Origin: an uncultured Eubacteriales bacterium
Lineage (GTDB): Bacteria > Bacillota > Clostridia > Oscillospirales > Acutalibacteraceae
DNA: 64,000 nucleotides
NCBI GenBank assembly: GCA_910584745.1
Contig: CAJUDG010000013.1
Coordinates: forward strand, 58,396-122,395
Direction: 5' to 3'
Positions 24,007-32,336 of this stretch are shown in pieces (position 1 is the stretch's first letter; every line of letters starts with the position of its first letter). The notes under the pieces are model-generated. The model was not told the DNA's origin and ran no database searches. It saw only the letters and a list, made by a program, of their open reading frames with translations. The position numbers and the translations under genes are program-made.

Positions 24007-25410
24007 ATGAGCAACACCATCAAGCTGGGCTTCGCGCCCACCAGAAGGAGCATTTTCAGCGCCCCAGACGCGGTGAAGTACCGTGGCCTGACGGCGGAGC
24101 GCCTGCGTGAGCTGGGCGTGGAGTTCGTGGACATCGACGACATCAACGAGGAAGGTCTGCTCTACAGCGAGGACGACCGGCTGAAGATCTTGGAGAAGTT
24201 CAAGGCGGCGGGGGTGGACGGCCTGTTTTTACCCCACTGCAACTTCGGCACGGAGTACGTCTGCGCAAGGCTCGCCAAGGATCTGAACGTGCCCGTACTG
24301 CTCTGGGGTCCTCTGGACGAGCGCCCCGAGCCGGACGGCACCCGCCTCAGAGACACCCAGTGCGGGCTGTTCGCCACGGGGAAGGTGCTGCGGCGATTTA
24401 GGGTCCCCTTTACATACATGACAAACTGCCGCCTGAATGACCCGGTCTTCGAGCGGGGTGTCAAAGACTTTTTGGCCGTTTGCAACGTAGTCAGGACCTT
24501 CCGGAACATAAAGATATTGCAGATCGGCCCCCGGCCCTTCGACTTCTGGTCCACCATGTGTAACGAGGGCGAACTGCTGGAAAAATTCAACATCCAGCTG
24601 GCACCCATCCCCCTGCCCGAACTGACCGCCGAGGTGAAAAAGGCCATCGCCGACGGCGGCGATGTCAACGCCACCATCGCCTACTGCCGGGAGCATATGG
24701 AGATAAATGTGAACGACGAACAGCTTACAAACGTGGCGGGTCTGGCAGTGGCTATGGAGCGGCTGGTGAAAAAGTACCACTGCAATGCCGCCGCCATCCA
24801 GTGCTGGAACGCCTTGCAGGGTGAGCTTGGCATCATGCCCTGCGCGGCCAACGCCCTGCTAAACGACAAGGGCATCCCGGTGGTGTGCGAGACGGACATC
24901 CACGGCGCGGTGACAGCCCTCCTGGCCGAGGCCGCCGCCAACGACGGCACCCGGGGCTTCTTCGCCGACTGGACCATCCGGCACCCGGACATCGAGAACG
25001 GCGAGCTCTTGCAGCACTGCGGGCCCTGGCCCCTCTCAGTGGCGGGCTGTAAGCCCTGCATCACCTATCCCCTGGCCTTCGACTACCCCGGAGCCATCAC
25101 CGCCGAGGCCAAGCACGGCGATCTGACCCTGTGCCGGTTCGACGGAGACAACGGCGAGTACAGCCTGCTGCTGGGCAATGCCAAGGGGGTGGACGGGCCC
25201 AAGGGCATGGGCACCTACCTCTGGGTGGAGGTGGAGAACATCAAGCGGCTTGAGGCGAAGATCGTCGAGGGCCCTTACATTCATCACTGCGTGGGCATAC
25301 ACAAAGATGTTGTGCCCGTGCTGTACGAGGCCTGCAAATATATGGGCATCAAGCCCGACCTGTACGATGAGAACGAGGCCCAGGTCAAAGCATATTTGAG
25401 GGGTGAATGA
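24007..25410 (+). CDS. L-fucose/L-arabinose isomerase-family aldose-ketose isomerase
   Basis: A 467-residue member of the FucI/AraA fold family (COG2407-like), which converts an aldose to a ketose using Mn2+. Probable metal ligands are Glu273 in LQGELGIMPC, Asp297 in CETDIHGA and His426/427 in YIHHCVG, matching the Glu-Asp-His set of FucI. It is shorter than FucI (about 590) and close to AraA and uncharacterised relatives. The start at 24007 follows a GGAGGAG ribosome site. Its context with transketolase and an FGGY kinase suggests isomerisation of a pentose, perhaps apiose; the true substrate is unknown. Confidence 0.85.
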   Translation: MSNTIKLGFAPTRRSIFSAPDAVKYRGLTAERLRELGVEFVDIDDINEEGLLYSEDDRLKILEKFKAAGVDGLFLPHCNFGTEYVCARLAKDLNVPVLLWGPLDERPEPDGTRLRDTQCGLFATGKVLRRFRVPFTYMTNCRLNDPVFERGVKDFLAVCNVVRTFRNIKILQIGPRPFDFWSTMCNEGELLEKFNIQLAPIPLPELTAEVKKAIADGGDVNATIAYCREHMEINVNDEQLTNVAGLAVAMERLVKKYHCNAAAIQCWNALQGELGIMPCAANALLNDKGIPVVCETDIHGAVTALLAEAAANDGTRGFFADWTIRHPDIENGELLQHCGPWPLSVAGCKPCITYPLAFDYPGAITAEAKHGDLTLCRFDGDNGEYSLLLGNAKGVDGPKGMGTYLWVEVENIKRLEAKIVEGPYIHHCVGIHKDVVPVLYEACKYMGIKPDLYDENEAQVKAYLRGE

Positions 25411-25412
25411 GC

Positions 25413-26249
25413 ATGAATTTACACGATCTGGAGGTCCTCAGCTGGGACCTGCGCCGGCAGACCCTGGACATCATAATGGCCGGGGGCGGCGGGCATATCG
25501 GCGGGGACATGAGCCTGATGAACGCACTCTTAGTTCTCTATGAGAATCATCTGAACATCACGCCCGAGACCGTCAATGACCCTGACCGGGACCGTTTTGT
25601 GCTCTCGAAAGGCCACTCTATGGAAGCGTATTACGCCATACTCTGCCACAAAGGCTTTCTTGACCTCGATGACGTGACCGCAAGATTCTCCAAGTTCGGC
25701 TCCCCCTACATCGGCCACCCCAACAACAAGCTGCCGGGCATCGAGATGAACTCCGGCTCCCTGGGCCACGGCCTGCCGGTGTGCGTGGGCATGGCTCTGG
25801 CCGGGAAAAGGAGCGGAAAAAGCTATCGCGTCTACACCATCATGGGCGACGGCGAGCTGGCCGAGGGCTCTGTCTGGGAGGGGGCCATGGCCGCGGGTCA
25901 CTATAAGCTTGACAACCTATGCGCGGTGGTGGACCGCAATAAACTACAGATCTCCGGCTCCACCGAGGAGGTCATGAGCCACGAGCCCCTGGCCCAGCGC
26001 TTCGCGGCCTTTGGCTGGAATGTCATAGATGTGAACGGCGACAGCATCGCCGAACTTGACGGTGCCTACACCCAAGCAAAAGAGGTCAAGGGCAAGCCCA
26101 CCGTCATCATCTCCAACACCACCAAGGGCTACGGCTCCCCGCTGATGGAGAACAAGGCGGGCTGGCACCACCACCTGCCCACTCAGGAAGAATACGAGCA
26201 GATCAGGCGGGACTTTGCCGCGGGAAAGGAGCGTGCCCTGCATGAATAA
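25413..26249 (+). CDS. Transketolase-like N-terminal subunit (ThDP pyrophosphate domain)
   Basis: A 278-residue first half of a split transketolase. KGHSMEAYYAIL and the ThDP/Mg2+ motif GDGELAEGSVWEGAMAAG...VVDRN are intact. A start at 25413 is best spaced from GAGGGG; an alternative ATG at 25407 overlaps the isomerase stop as ATGA. It pairs with the next gene to form the complete enzyme. Two-subunit transketolases of this kind occur in core metabolism but also in dedicated sugar operons, including apulose-4-phosphate transketolase (EC 2.2.1.13). The position inside a sugar operon favours a dedicated enzyme. Confidence 0.92.
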   Translation: MNLHDLEVLSWDLRRQTLDIIMAGGGGHIGGDMSLMNALLVLYENHLNITPETVNDPDRDRFVLSKGHSMEAYYAILCHKGFLDLDDVTARFSKFGSPYIGHPNNKLPGIEMNSGSLGHGLPVCVGMALAGKRSGKSYRVYTIMGDGELAEGSVWEGAMAAGHYKLDNLCAVVDRNKLQISGSTEEVMSHEPLAQRFAAFGWNVIDVNGDSIAELDGAYTQAKEVKGKPTVIISNTTKGYGSPLMENKAGWHHHLPTQEEYEQIRRDFAAGKERALHE

Positions 26250-27180
26250 GATACCCAACCGGCAGGCCGTCTGCGAGACCCTGATGGCCCGCGCCATGAC
26301 AGATAAAGACATTTTCGTGCTGTGCAGCGACAGCCGGGGCAGCGCCAGTCTGGCCCCTTTTGCCGAGAAATTCCCGGAGCAGTTTATTGAAGTGGGCATC
26401 GCCGAGCAGAATCTGGTGAGCATCGCCGCGGGCCTTGCCGCCTGCGGGAAGAAGGCCTTCGCCGCGTCCCCGGCGTGCTTCCTCTCCACCCGCAGCTATG
26501 AGCAGGCCAAGGTGGACTGCGCCTATTCAAACACCAACGTGAAGCTCATCGGCATATCCGGCGGGGTCAGCTACGGGGCCCTGGGCATGAGCCACCACTC
26601 GGCACAGGATATTGCGGCCATGAGCGCCCTGCCCAACATGAGGGTATACCTGCCCAGCGACAGGCACCAGACAAAACGGCTGATCGAAGCGCTTTTGGAA
26701 GACGAGAAGCCCGCCTATATACGTGTGGGCCGCAACCCGGTGGAGGATATATATTCTGACAGTGATTGTCAATTCGAGATGGACAGCGCCGTCTGGCTCA
26801 GGGGCAGGGGGCAGCCGGTAAAAGCGGCCATAATCGCCTGCGGCGAGATGGTTCGCCCGGCACTGGAAGCTGCCGTTCTATTGGGAAAAGACGGCATTAC
26901 CGCAAGCGTTCTGGACATGTACTGCGTGAAGCCCCTGGACCGTGAAGCCGTCATAGAAGCCGCCAGGGCGGCGGATATTGTGGTAACCGTGGAGGAGCAC
27001 TCCCCCTATGGCGGCCTGGGCAGTATGGTGGCCCAGGTGGTTTCTGAGCACTGTCCCCGCCGGGTCAAGTGCCTTGCCCTGCCGGATGCACCGGTTATCA
27101 CCGGCACCTCTCCCGAGGTCTTTGCCCACTATGGATTGACCGGCGATGGTATCGCCGCCACGTTAAAGGAGCTGCTATGA
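26242..27180 (+). CDS. Transketolase-like C-terminal subunit
   Basis: A 312-residue second half of the split transketolase with the pyrimidine-binding domain. IEVGIAEQNLVSIAAGLAACG carries the catalytic Glu that activates ThDP, and the C-terminal domain contains VTVEEHSPYGGLGS. The start at 26242 overlaps the upstream subunit by 8 nt, and the kinase start overlaps its end as ATGA, so all three are translationally coupled. Equal dosing of the two halves is implied. Confidence 0.92.
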   Translation: MNKIPNRQAVCETLMARAMTDKDIFVLCSDSRGSASLAPFAEKFPEQFIEVGIAEQNLVSIAAGLAACGKKAFAASPACFLSTRSYEQAKVDCAYSNTNVKLIGISGGVSYGALGMSHHSAQDIAAMSALPNMRVYLPSDRHQTKRLIEALLEDEKPAYIRVGRNPVEDIYSDSDCQFEMDSAVWLRGRGQPVKAAIIACGEMVRPALEAAVLLGKDGITASVLDMYCVKPLDREAVIEAARAADIVVTVEEHSPYGGLGSMVAQVVSEHCPRRVKCLALPDAPVITGTSPEVFAHYGLTGDGIAATLKELL

Positions 27181-28622
27181 AATACATTTTGAGCATTGAC
27201 CAGAGCACCTCGGGCACAAAAGCTCTGCTTTTGGACGAAAACGGCTTGCTTCTGGGCCGGGCCGACCTGCCCCACCAGCAGAAAATCAACAGTCTTGGCT
27301 GGGTCAGCCATGACCCCATTGAGATCTATGAAAACACGATAGCTGCCGCAAAAAAGCTGATTGAGGCGCATAATGCAGACGCCTCCCAAATCGCCGCCAT
27401 CGGCATCAGCAACCAGCGTGAGACGTCGCTCATCTGGGACCGTACCACCGGTGAGCCCGTCGCGGATGCGGTGGTCTGGCAGTGCGGCCGGGCTCAACCC
27501 ATCTGCGACAGGCTGGAAAGCTATGCTGAAATGATTCGCCAGAAGACCGGCCTGCGGCTTTCCCCCTACTTCCCGGCGGCAAAGTGGGCTTGGATCCTGG
27601 AGAACACACCGGGTATATCAGGCCGCGAGCTATGCGCGGGAACAATAGACAGCTGGCTGGTGTACAAATTGACCGGGCAGTTCAAAACTGACTACTCCAA
27701 TGCCAGCCGTACCCAGCTTTTCAATATCAGCACCCTCCGATGGGATGAAGATCTGTGCAGACTATTCGGCGTGGACCCCGGTATGCTGCCCGAGGTATGT
27801 ATGAGCGACAGCCGCTTCGGCGACACCGACATGGATGGGTTGTTCCCCCGTCCTGTGCCCATATATGGCGTTCTGGGCGATTCCCACGGGGCTCTGTTCG
27901 GCCAGGGGTGTGTGAACCCCGGCATGGGCAAGGCAACTTATGGTACAGGCTCGTCAGTTATGGTAAACATCGGTGAAAAGCCTGTTTTCAGTGGCAGGGG
28001 CATCGTCACCTCCCTGGCCTGGGGCATGGGCGGAAAGATTAGCTATGTGCTTGAGGGGAACATCAACTACACCGGCTCGGTGATAAAGTGGCTGGTAGAC
28101 GAGGTAAAGCTGCTGTCCTCCTCAAAGGATGCGGGCAGGCTCGCCATGCAGGCTGACCCCAATGACTGCACCTATCTGGTCCCGGCCTTTACAGGGCTGG
28201 GCGCTCCTTACTGGAAGTCGGACGCGAGGGCAGTGATCTGTGGCATGGGCCGGGGAACAGGACGCGCGGAAATTGTGAAGGCCGCGGAGGAGAGCATCGG
28301 CTACCAAATCGCGGACGTGGTGAAGGCCATGGAGGCGGATGGCGCAAGTCTCAAAGAGCTCCGGGCCGACGGCGGGCCCACCCGGGACAAGTACCTTATG
28401 CAGTTCCAGGCGGACATCCTGGGCCTGCCCGTAGCTGTGCCGGAGCGTGAGGAGCTGTCAGGCATCGGCGCGGGGTACTGCGCAGGGATAGCCGCCGGGG
28501 TGTATCCAAAAGATATCATAAGCCGCACGGAGCGCCGCTACTACCGCCCAGAACAGAGCGAAGACTGGATAGACGAGCATTATAAAGGCTGGAAAAACGC
28601 TGTGAATATGTTAATGAAATAA
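27177..28622 (+). CDS. FGGY-family carbohydrate kinase, glycerol-kinase-like
   Basis: A 481-residue ATP-dependent sugar or polyol kinase. YILSIDQSTSGTKALLLDE and the two actin-like ATPase domains are clear. The positions that hold glycerol in GlpK are mostly kept: Arg81-Glu82 (NQRET), Trp101 (VVWQC), Tyr131, and Asp235 in GDSHGALFGQ, where GlpK has GDQQ. It is thus close to glycerol kinase but altered at the substrate pocket. In this operon it would phosphorylate the ketose made by the isomerase; a branched substrate such as apulose, which resembles a substituted glycerol, would fit. Glycerol or dihydroxyacetone remain alternatives. Confidence 0.88.
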   Translation: MKYILSIDQSTSGTKALLLDENGLLLGRADLPHQQKINSLGWVSHDPIEIYENTIAAAKKLIEAHNADASQIAAIGISNQRETSLIWDRTTGEPVADAVVWQCGRAQPICDRLESYAEMIRQKTGLRLSPYFPAAKWAWILENTPGISGRELCAGTIDSWLVYKLTGQFKTDYSNASRTQLFNISTLRWDEDLCRLFGVDPGMLPEVCMSDSRFGDTDMDGLFPRPVPIYGVLGDSHGALFGQGCVNPGMGKATYGTGSSVMVNIGEKPVFSGRGIVTSLAWGMGGKISYVLEGNINYTGSVIKWLVDEVKLLSSSKDAGRLAMQADPNDCTYLVPAFTGLGAPYWKSDARAVICGMGRGTGRAEIVKAAEESIGYQIADVVKAMEADGASLKELRADGGPTRDKYLMQFQADILGLPVAVPEREELSGIGAGYCAGIAAGVYPKDIISRTERRYYRPEQSEDWIDEHYKGWKNAVNMLMK

Positions 28623-28634
28623 GGAGGAGACACC

Positions 28635-30152
28635 ATGCAAACCGTAGAAAAATGGGGTATGCTGGAGATCAGCGCCCCTGGCAAAACAGAGGGCAACCCC
28701 TTTACCGACTACACCTGCGCCGCCACGTTTAAGGGCAAAAACGAGACCGTCACCGTGGACGGCTTCTATGACGGAGACGGCACCTATAAGGCCCGGTTCA
28801 TGCCCAGCTTTGAGGGCGAATACACCTATGAGATGAGCGGCAGCTTCGGCGGGACCGTCGCCGGGAAATTCATTGTTTCAGCCCCCTCAGAGGGCAACCA
28901 CGGCCCCATGCGTGTGGTGAACCAGTACCACTTTGCATATGAGGACACCACCCCCTACTACTCCGTGGGCACCACCTGCTATGCCTGGGCCCACCAGCCC
29001 GAGGAGATACACCTGCAGACCCTCCGGGAGCTTGACAAGGGCTACTTCAACAAAATGCGCTTCTGCGTGTTCCCCAAGCACTATATCCACAACTTCCGCG
29101 ACCCGGAGACCTTCCCCTACGAGGGCACGCCCATGGACAACTCCGGCCTTTCGGAGGAGACCTTCACCTATGAGATGGACATCTCCGGCAATAATTGGGA
29201 CTTCACCCGCTTCAACCCCGAGCACTTCCGGCGCATCGAGCGCTGCATTTTAGAGCTCCAGGAGCGCGGCATAGAGGCGGACATCATCGTCATGCACCCC
29301 TACGACCGCTGGGGCTTCAAGTCCATGACGGCGGAGCAGGACGACCTTTACTGGAAGTACGTTATCGCCAGGTTTGCCGCCTACCGCAACGTGTGGTGGA
29401 GCCTTGCCAACGAGTACGACCTGCTGTTCACAAAGAAGCTTGAGGACTGGGAGCGCTACGCCAAGATAATCTGCGAGAAGGACCCCTATAACCACCTCCG
29501 TGGTATACATAACTGCATGGCTTTCTACGACCACTCCCGGCCCTGGGTAACCCACTGCTCCCTCCAGCGCCAGGACCTGTACCGGCACGTGGAGTACACC
29601 GATGAGTACAGGACCCGCTGGGGCAAGCCCATCGTCTGGGACGAGATTTCCTATGAGGGCAACATCGACATGGGCTGGGGCAACATCTCCGGTCAGGAGC
29701 TCACCCGCCGCTTCTGGGAGGCCAGTATGCGTGGCGGCTACGCGGGCCACGGTGAGACCTTCGTGGACAAGGAGAACGACATCCTCTGGTGGAGCCACGG
29801 CGGGCCCCTTCACGGCGAGAGCCCCGAGCGCATCAAGTTCCTGCACAGGATACTCTGCGAGACCCCCGGCTACGGCCTGAGACCTGGCATGGGCAGCTTT
29901 GACGAGACCGTGGCCGTGCCGGACGGCGTGAATTTCCTGGCATTCGGCGGCGGCGCGGGGTACGAGATACACTACTACGGCTTCGGCCGGCCCAGCTTTA
30001 GGGACTTTATTAAGTCCGATGGCAAGTGGAAGGCAGAGGTCATCGACACCTGGGAGATGACCATCACTGACGCTGGCGTGCACGAGGGCAAGTTCCGCAT
30101 CAAGCTTCCCGGCAAGGAGTATATGGCCGTGCGGCTGACAAGGGTCGACTGA
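28635..30152 (+). CDS. DUF5060/DUF4038 glycoside hydrolase (GH140-like)
   Basis: A 505-residue enzyme with an N-terminal DUF5060 beta-sandwich (about residues 1-85), a DUF4038-type TIM barrel (about 90-420) and a C-terminal beta-domain of the DUF5605 kind. The barrel carries a likely acid/base Glu260 in SLANEYDLL and nucleophile Glu337 in VWDEISYEG, the clan GH-A arrangement. DUF4038 is the catalytic fold of GH140 apiosidases that act on rhamnogalacturonan II. There is no signal peptide, so it cleaves imported glycosides. It is the last gene of the operon, with an AAGGAGGAG site. Assignment to apiosidase activity is inferred from fold and neighbours. Confidence 0.82.
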   Translation: MQTVEKWGMLEISAPGKTEGNPFTDYTCAATFKGKNETVTVDGFYDGDGTYKARFMPSFEGEYTYEMSGSFGGTVAGKFIVSAPSEGNHGPMRVVNQYHFAYEDTTPYYSVGTTCYAWAHQPEEIHLQTLRELDKGYFNKMRFCVFPKHYIHNFRDPETFPYEGTPMDNSGLSEETFTYEMDISGNNWDFTRFNPEHFRRIERCILELQERGIEADIIVMHPYDRWGFKSMTAEQDDLYWKYVIARFAAYRNVWWSLANEYDLLFTKKLEDWERYAKIICEKDPYNHLRGIHNCMAFYDHSRPWVTHCSLQRQDLYRHVEYTDEYRTRWGKPIVWDEISYEGNIDMGWGNISGQELTRRFWEASMRGGYAGHGETFVDKENDILWWSHGGPLHGESPERIKFLHRILCETPGYGLRPGMGSFDETVAVPDGVNFLAFGGGAGYEIHYYGFGRPSFRDFIKSDGKWKAEVIDTWEMTITDAGVHEGKFRIKLPGKEYMAVRLTRVD

Positions 30153-30164
30153 TCTGCACATACG

Positions 30165-30195
30165 AAAAGCTCCCCGGCAAAGCCGGGGAGCTTTT
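30165..30195. terminator. Bidirectional terminator between the sugar operon and metY
   Basis: Perfect 14-bp stem (30165-30178 with 30182-30195) with loop AAA; T residues flank it on both strands. It lies between two convergent genes. Confidence 0.92.
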
Positions 30196-30209
30196 ATGTT
30201 TCTAATCTC

Positions 30210-31472
30210 TTAAATGGAGTCCAGCGCCTTCTTCACGTCCTCCAGAATGTCCTCCACATTCTCAAGGCCGATGGACAGGCGTATCATGCCGCCGTCTATG
30301 CCTGCCGCGGCCAGCTGCTCGTCGGTGAGCTGCCTGTGGGTCTCGCTGGCCGGGTGCAGCACGCAGGTGCGGATGTCCGCCACATGCACCTCGTTGGAGG
30401 CAAGGCTCAGCGCGTCCATGAACCTGGCCGCGGCCTCCCTGCCGCCCTTTATGATGAAGGAGATGACCCCGCTGCAGCCCTTGAGGTACTTTTGGGCCAG
30501 CGCGTAGTCTGGGCTGGACTTCAGGCCGGGATAGATGACGCTCTCAACTTTTGGGGAGCCCTCTAAAAACTCCGCCACAGTCTGTGCGTTCTCGCAATAC
30601 TGCCTCATGCGCACCGGCAGAGTCTCAAGACCCAGGTTCAGCAGGAACGCCGAGTGGGCCGCCGGGTACACGCCGAAGTCCCGCATAAGCTGCATACGGG
30701 CTTTTATGATGTAGGCCATCCTGCCATAGGTCTCGGTGTAGGATATGCCGTGATAGGACTCGTCGGGCTCGGTAAGCTCCGGGAACTTTCCGTTTGTCCA
30801 GTCAAATTTCCCGCTGTCCACTATCACGCCCCCCACCTGCACGGCGTGGCCGTCCATATACTTGGTGGTGGAGTGTATGACGATATCCGCGCCAAACTCA
30901 AACGGCTTGCAGAGTATCGGCGTGGCAAAGGTGTTGTCCACTATCAGGGGCACGCCCATCTGGTGGGCTATATTCGCAAAGCGCTCTATGTCCAGCACCT
31001 TCAGCGCCGGGTTCGCTATGGTCTCGCCAAAGACCAGCTTGGTGTTCTCCTTAAAGGCCGCCTTTATCTCCTCATCCGAGCTCTCGCTGTCCACGTATAT
31101 GCACTCAATGCCCAGCTTCTTCAAGGTGAAGCTAAAGAGGTTTATTGTGCCGCCGTATATAGTGGGCAGGCTCACTATGCTGTCCCCGGCCTTGCAGATG
31201 TTGAGTATGCTGAGGAGGCTGGCCGCCTGGCCGGAGGTGGTGCACATGGCCCCCACGCCCCCCTCCAGGTCCGCTATCTTCTCCTCAACGGCCATCACCG
31301 TGGGGTTGCCGAAACGCGAATAGCAGAGCCCCCTGGTGGGGTCGTCAAAGATCGCCGCCACCTCTGCCGCCGAGTCGTACACATATGTGGTGCTCTGGAC
31401 TATGGGCAGCACCCGGGGCTCGCCGTTTTTGGGGGTGTACCCCGAGTGCAGGCATTTTGTCTCGTCTCTCAT
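30210..31472 (-). CDS. metY: O-acetylhomoserine sulfhydrylase
   Basis: A 420-residue PLP enzyme of the Cys/Met metabolism family that makes homocysteine from O-acetylhomoserine and sulfide (or cysteine from O-acetylserine). The PLP lysine lies in VIHSTTKYMDGH, and TSGQAASLLSILNI and the FGNPTVMAVEEKIADLEGG segment are typical of MetY. It lies 18 nt after the esterase gene in a valS-esterase-metY operon, so no separate S-box leader is possible here. Confidence 0.93.
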   Translation of the reverse strand: MRDETKCLHSGYTPKNGEPRVLPIVQSTTYVYDSAAEVAAIFDDPTRGLCYSRFGNPTVMAVEEKIADLEGGVGAMCTTSGQAASLLSILNICKAGDSIVSLPTIYGGTINLFSFTLKKLGIECIYVDSESSDEEIKAAFKENTKLVFGETIANPALKVLDIERFANIAHQMGVPLIVDNTFATPILCKPFEFGADIVIHSTTKYMDGHAVQVGGVIVDSGKFDWTNGKFPELTEPDESYHGISYTETYGRMAYIIKARMQLMRDFGVYPAAHSAFLLNLGLETLPVRMRQYCENAQTVAEFLEGSPKVESVIYPGLKSSPDYALAQKYLKGCSGVISFIIKGGREAAARFMDALSLASNEVHVADIRTCVLHPASETHRQLTDEQLAAAGIDGGMIRLSIGLENVEDILEDVKKALDSI

Positions 31473-31490
31473 TGGGTTCTCTCCTTTGGT

Positions 31491-32324
31491 TTAGTCTTCG
31501 CTCACGTGGCCGGAGCTTATCCCCTGGCTTACGTCTCCCAGGGGGAGCCACTCCATGGCCTTTAGAATGTAGCTGTCCCAGAAGGTCCAGTCGTGGCCCC
31601 CGGGGCCCTCCTCCCAGGTCACATCATAGCCCAGCTCTATAAGCCTGTCCCGGAACTCATAGTTGGGGGCGATAAGCCCATCCTCCGTGCCGCAGGCCAG
31701 ATACATGCGGGGCTTGTCCTCTCTATTGGCTCCACGCTCGGCCAGGGCCGTATAGTCGTTCTCGCCGCCTATCACCTTGTCAAGGTCCCCGAAGACGGAC
31801 TCGTAATAGCCCCTATTGGTCATGATATTGTCGGTGTACTCGGCGCTGGCCCTTGCCTTGTCCAGCACCAGCGCCGCCGACAGGCCTATCACATGCCCGA
31901 AAGTCTCCGGGTGCTGTAACCCGTTGACGATGGCCCCGAAGCCGCCCATGGAGAGCCCGCCGATAAAGGTATCCTCCCGCTCCCTTGAGAGGGGGAAGCT
32001 CTTGCGGGTGAACTCCACAAGGTCCTTTGCGATGAAGGAGCCGTAGAGGGCGCTGGTCTTGCGGTTGTCCACATAAAAGCTGTTGTCCCCGCTGGGCATC
32101 ACCACGCAGAGGTCCCGGTCCTGGGCCCAGGCCTGTACGCGCGTGCCGGCCACCCAGTCGGTATAGTTGCCGAAAATGCCGTGGAGCAGATAGAGGGTCT
32201 TAAAGGGCTTCTCCTCCGGCTCAGGCTGTCCGGGGAACACGAACTTGTCCGTGGGCAGCACCACCTGGATGGGCACCGTGCGTGCCAGGGACTTTGAAAA
32301 GAAATTGCACTGGATTATAGCCAT
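31491..32324 (-). CDS. Esterase (esterase D/EstA-like alpha/beta hydrolase)
   Basis: A 277-residue alpha/beta hydrolase of the tributyrin esterase/esterase D group. LYLLHGIFGNYTDWV forms the oxyanion hole, the nucleophile is Ser125 in GGLSMGGFGA, the acid lies in GTEDGL and the His in GPGGHDWTFWD. Relatives deacetylate sugars or cleave short-chain esters. It is cytoplasmic and lies 12 nt after valS. Confidence 0.9.
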   Translation of the reverse strand: MAIIQCNFFSKSLARTVPIQVVLPTDKFVFPGQPEPEEKPFKTLYLLHGIFGNYTDWVAGTRVQAWAQDRDLCVVMPSGDNSFYVDNRKTSALYGSFIAKDLVEFTRKSFPLSREREDTFIGGLSMGGFGAIVNGLQHPETFGHVIGLSAALVLDKARASAEYTDNIMTNRGYYESVFGDLDKVIGGENDYTALAERGANREDKPRMYLACGTEDGLIAPNYEFRDRLIELGYDVTWEEGPGGHDWTFWDSYILKAMEWLPLGDVSQGISSGHVSED

Positions 32325-32336
32325 ATTTATCCGCCT

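Noticed and set aside
25413..27180. DXP synthase or 2-oxoacid dehydrogenase E1 subunits
   Set aside because: The lengths, KGHSMEAYYAIL and IEVGIAEQNL segments match a split transketolase, and no lipoyl-enzyme partner genes are present.
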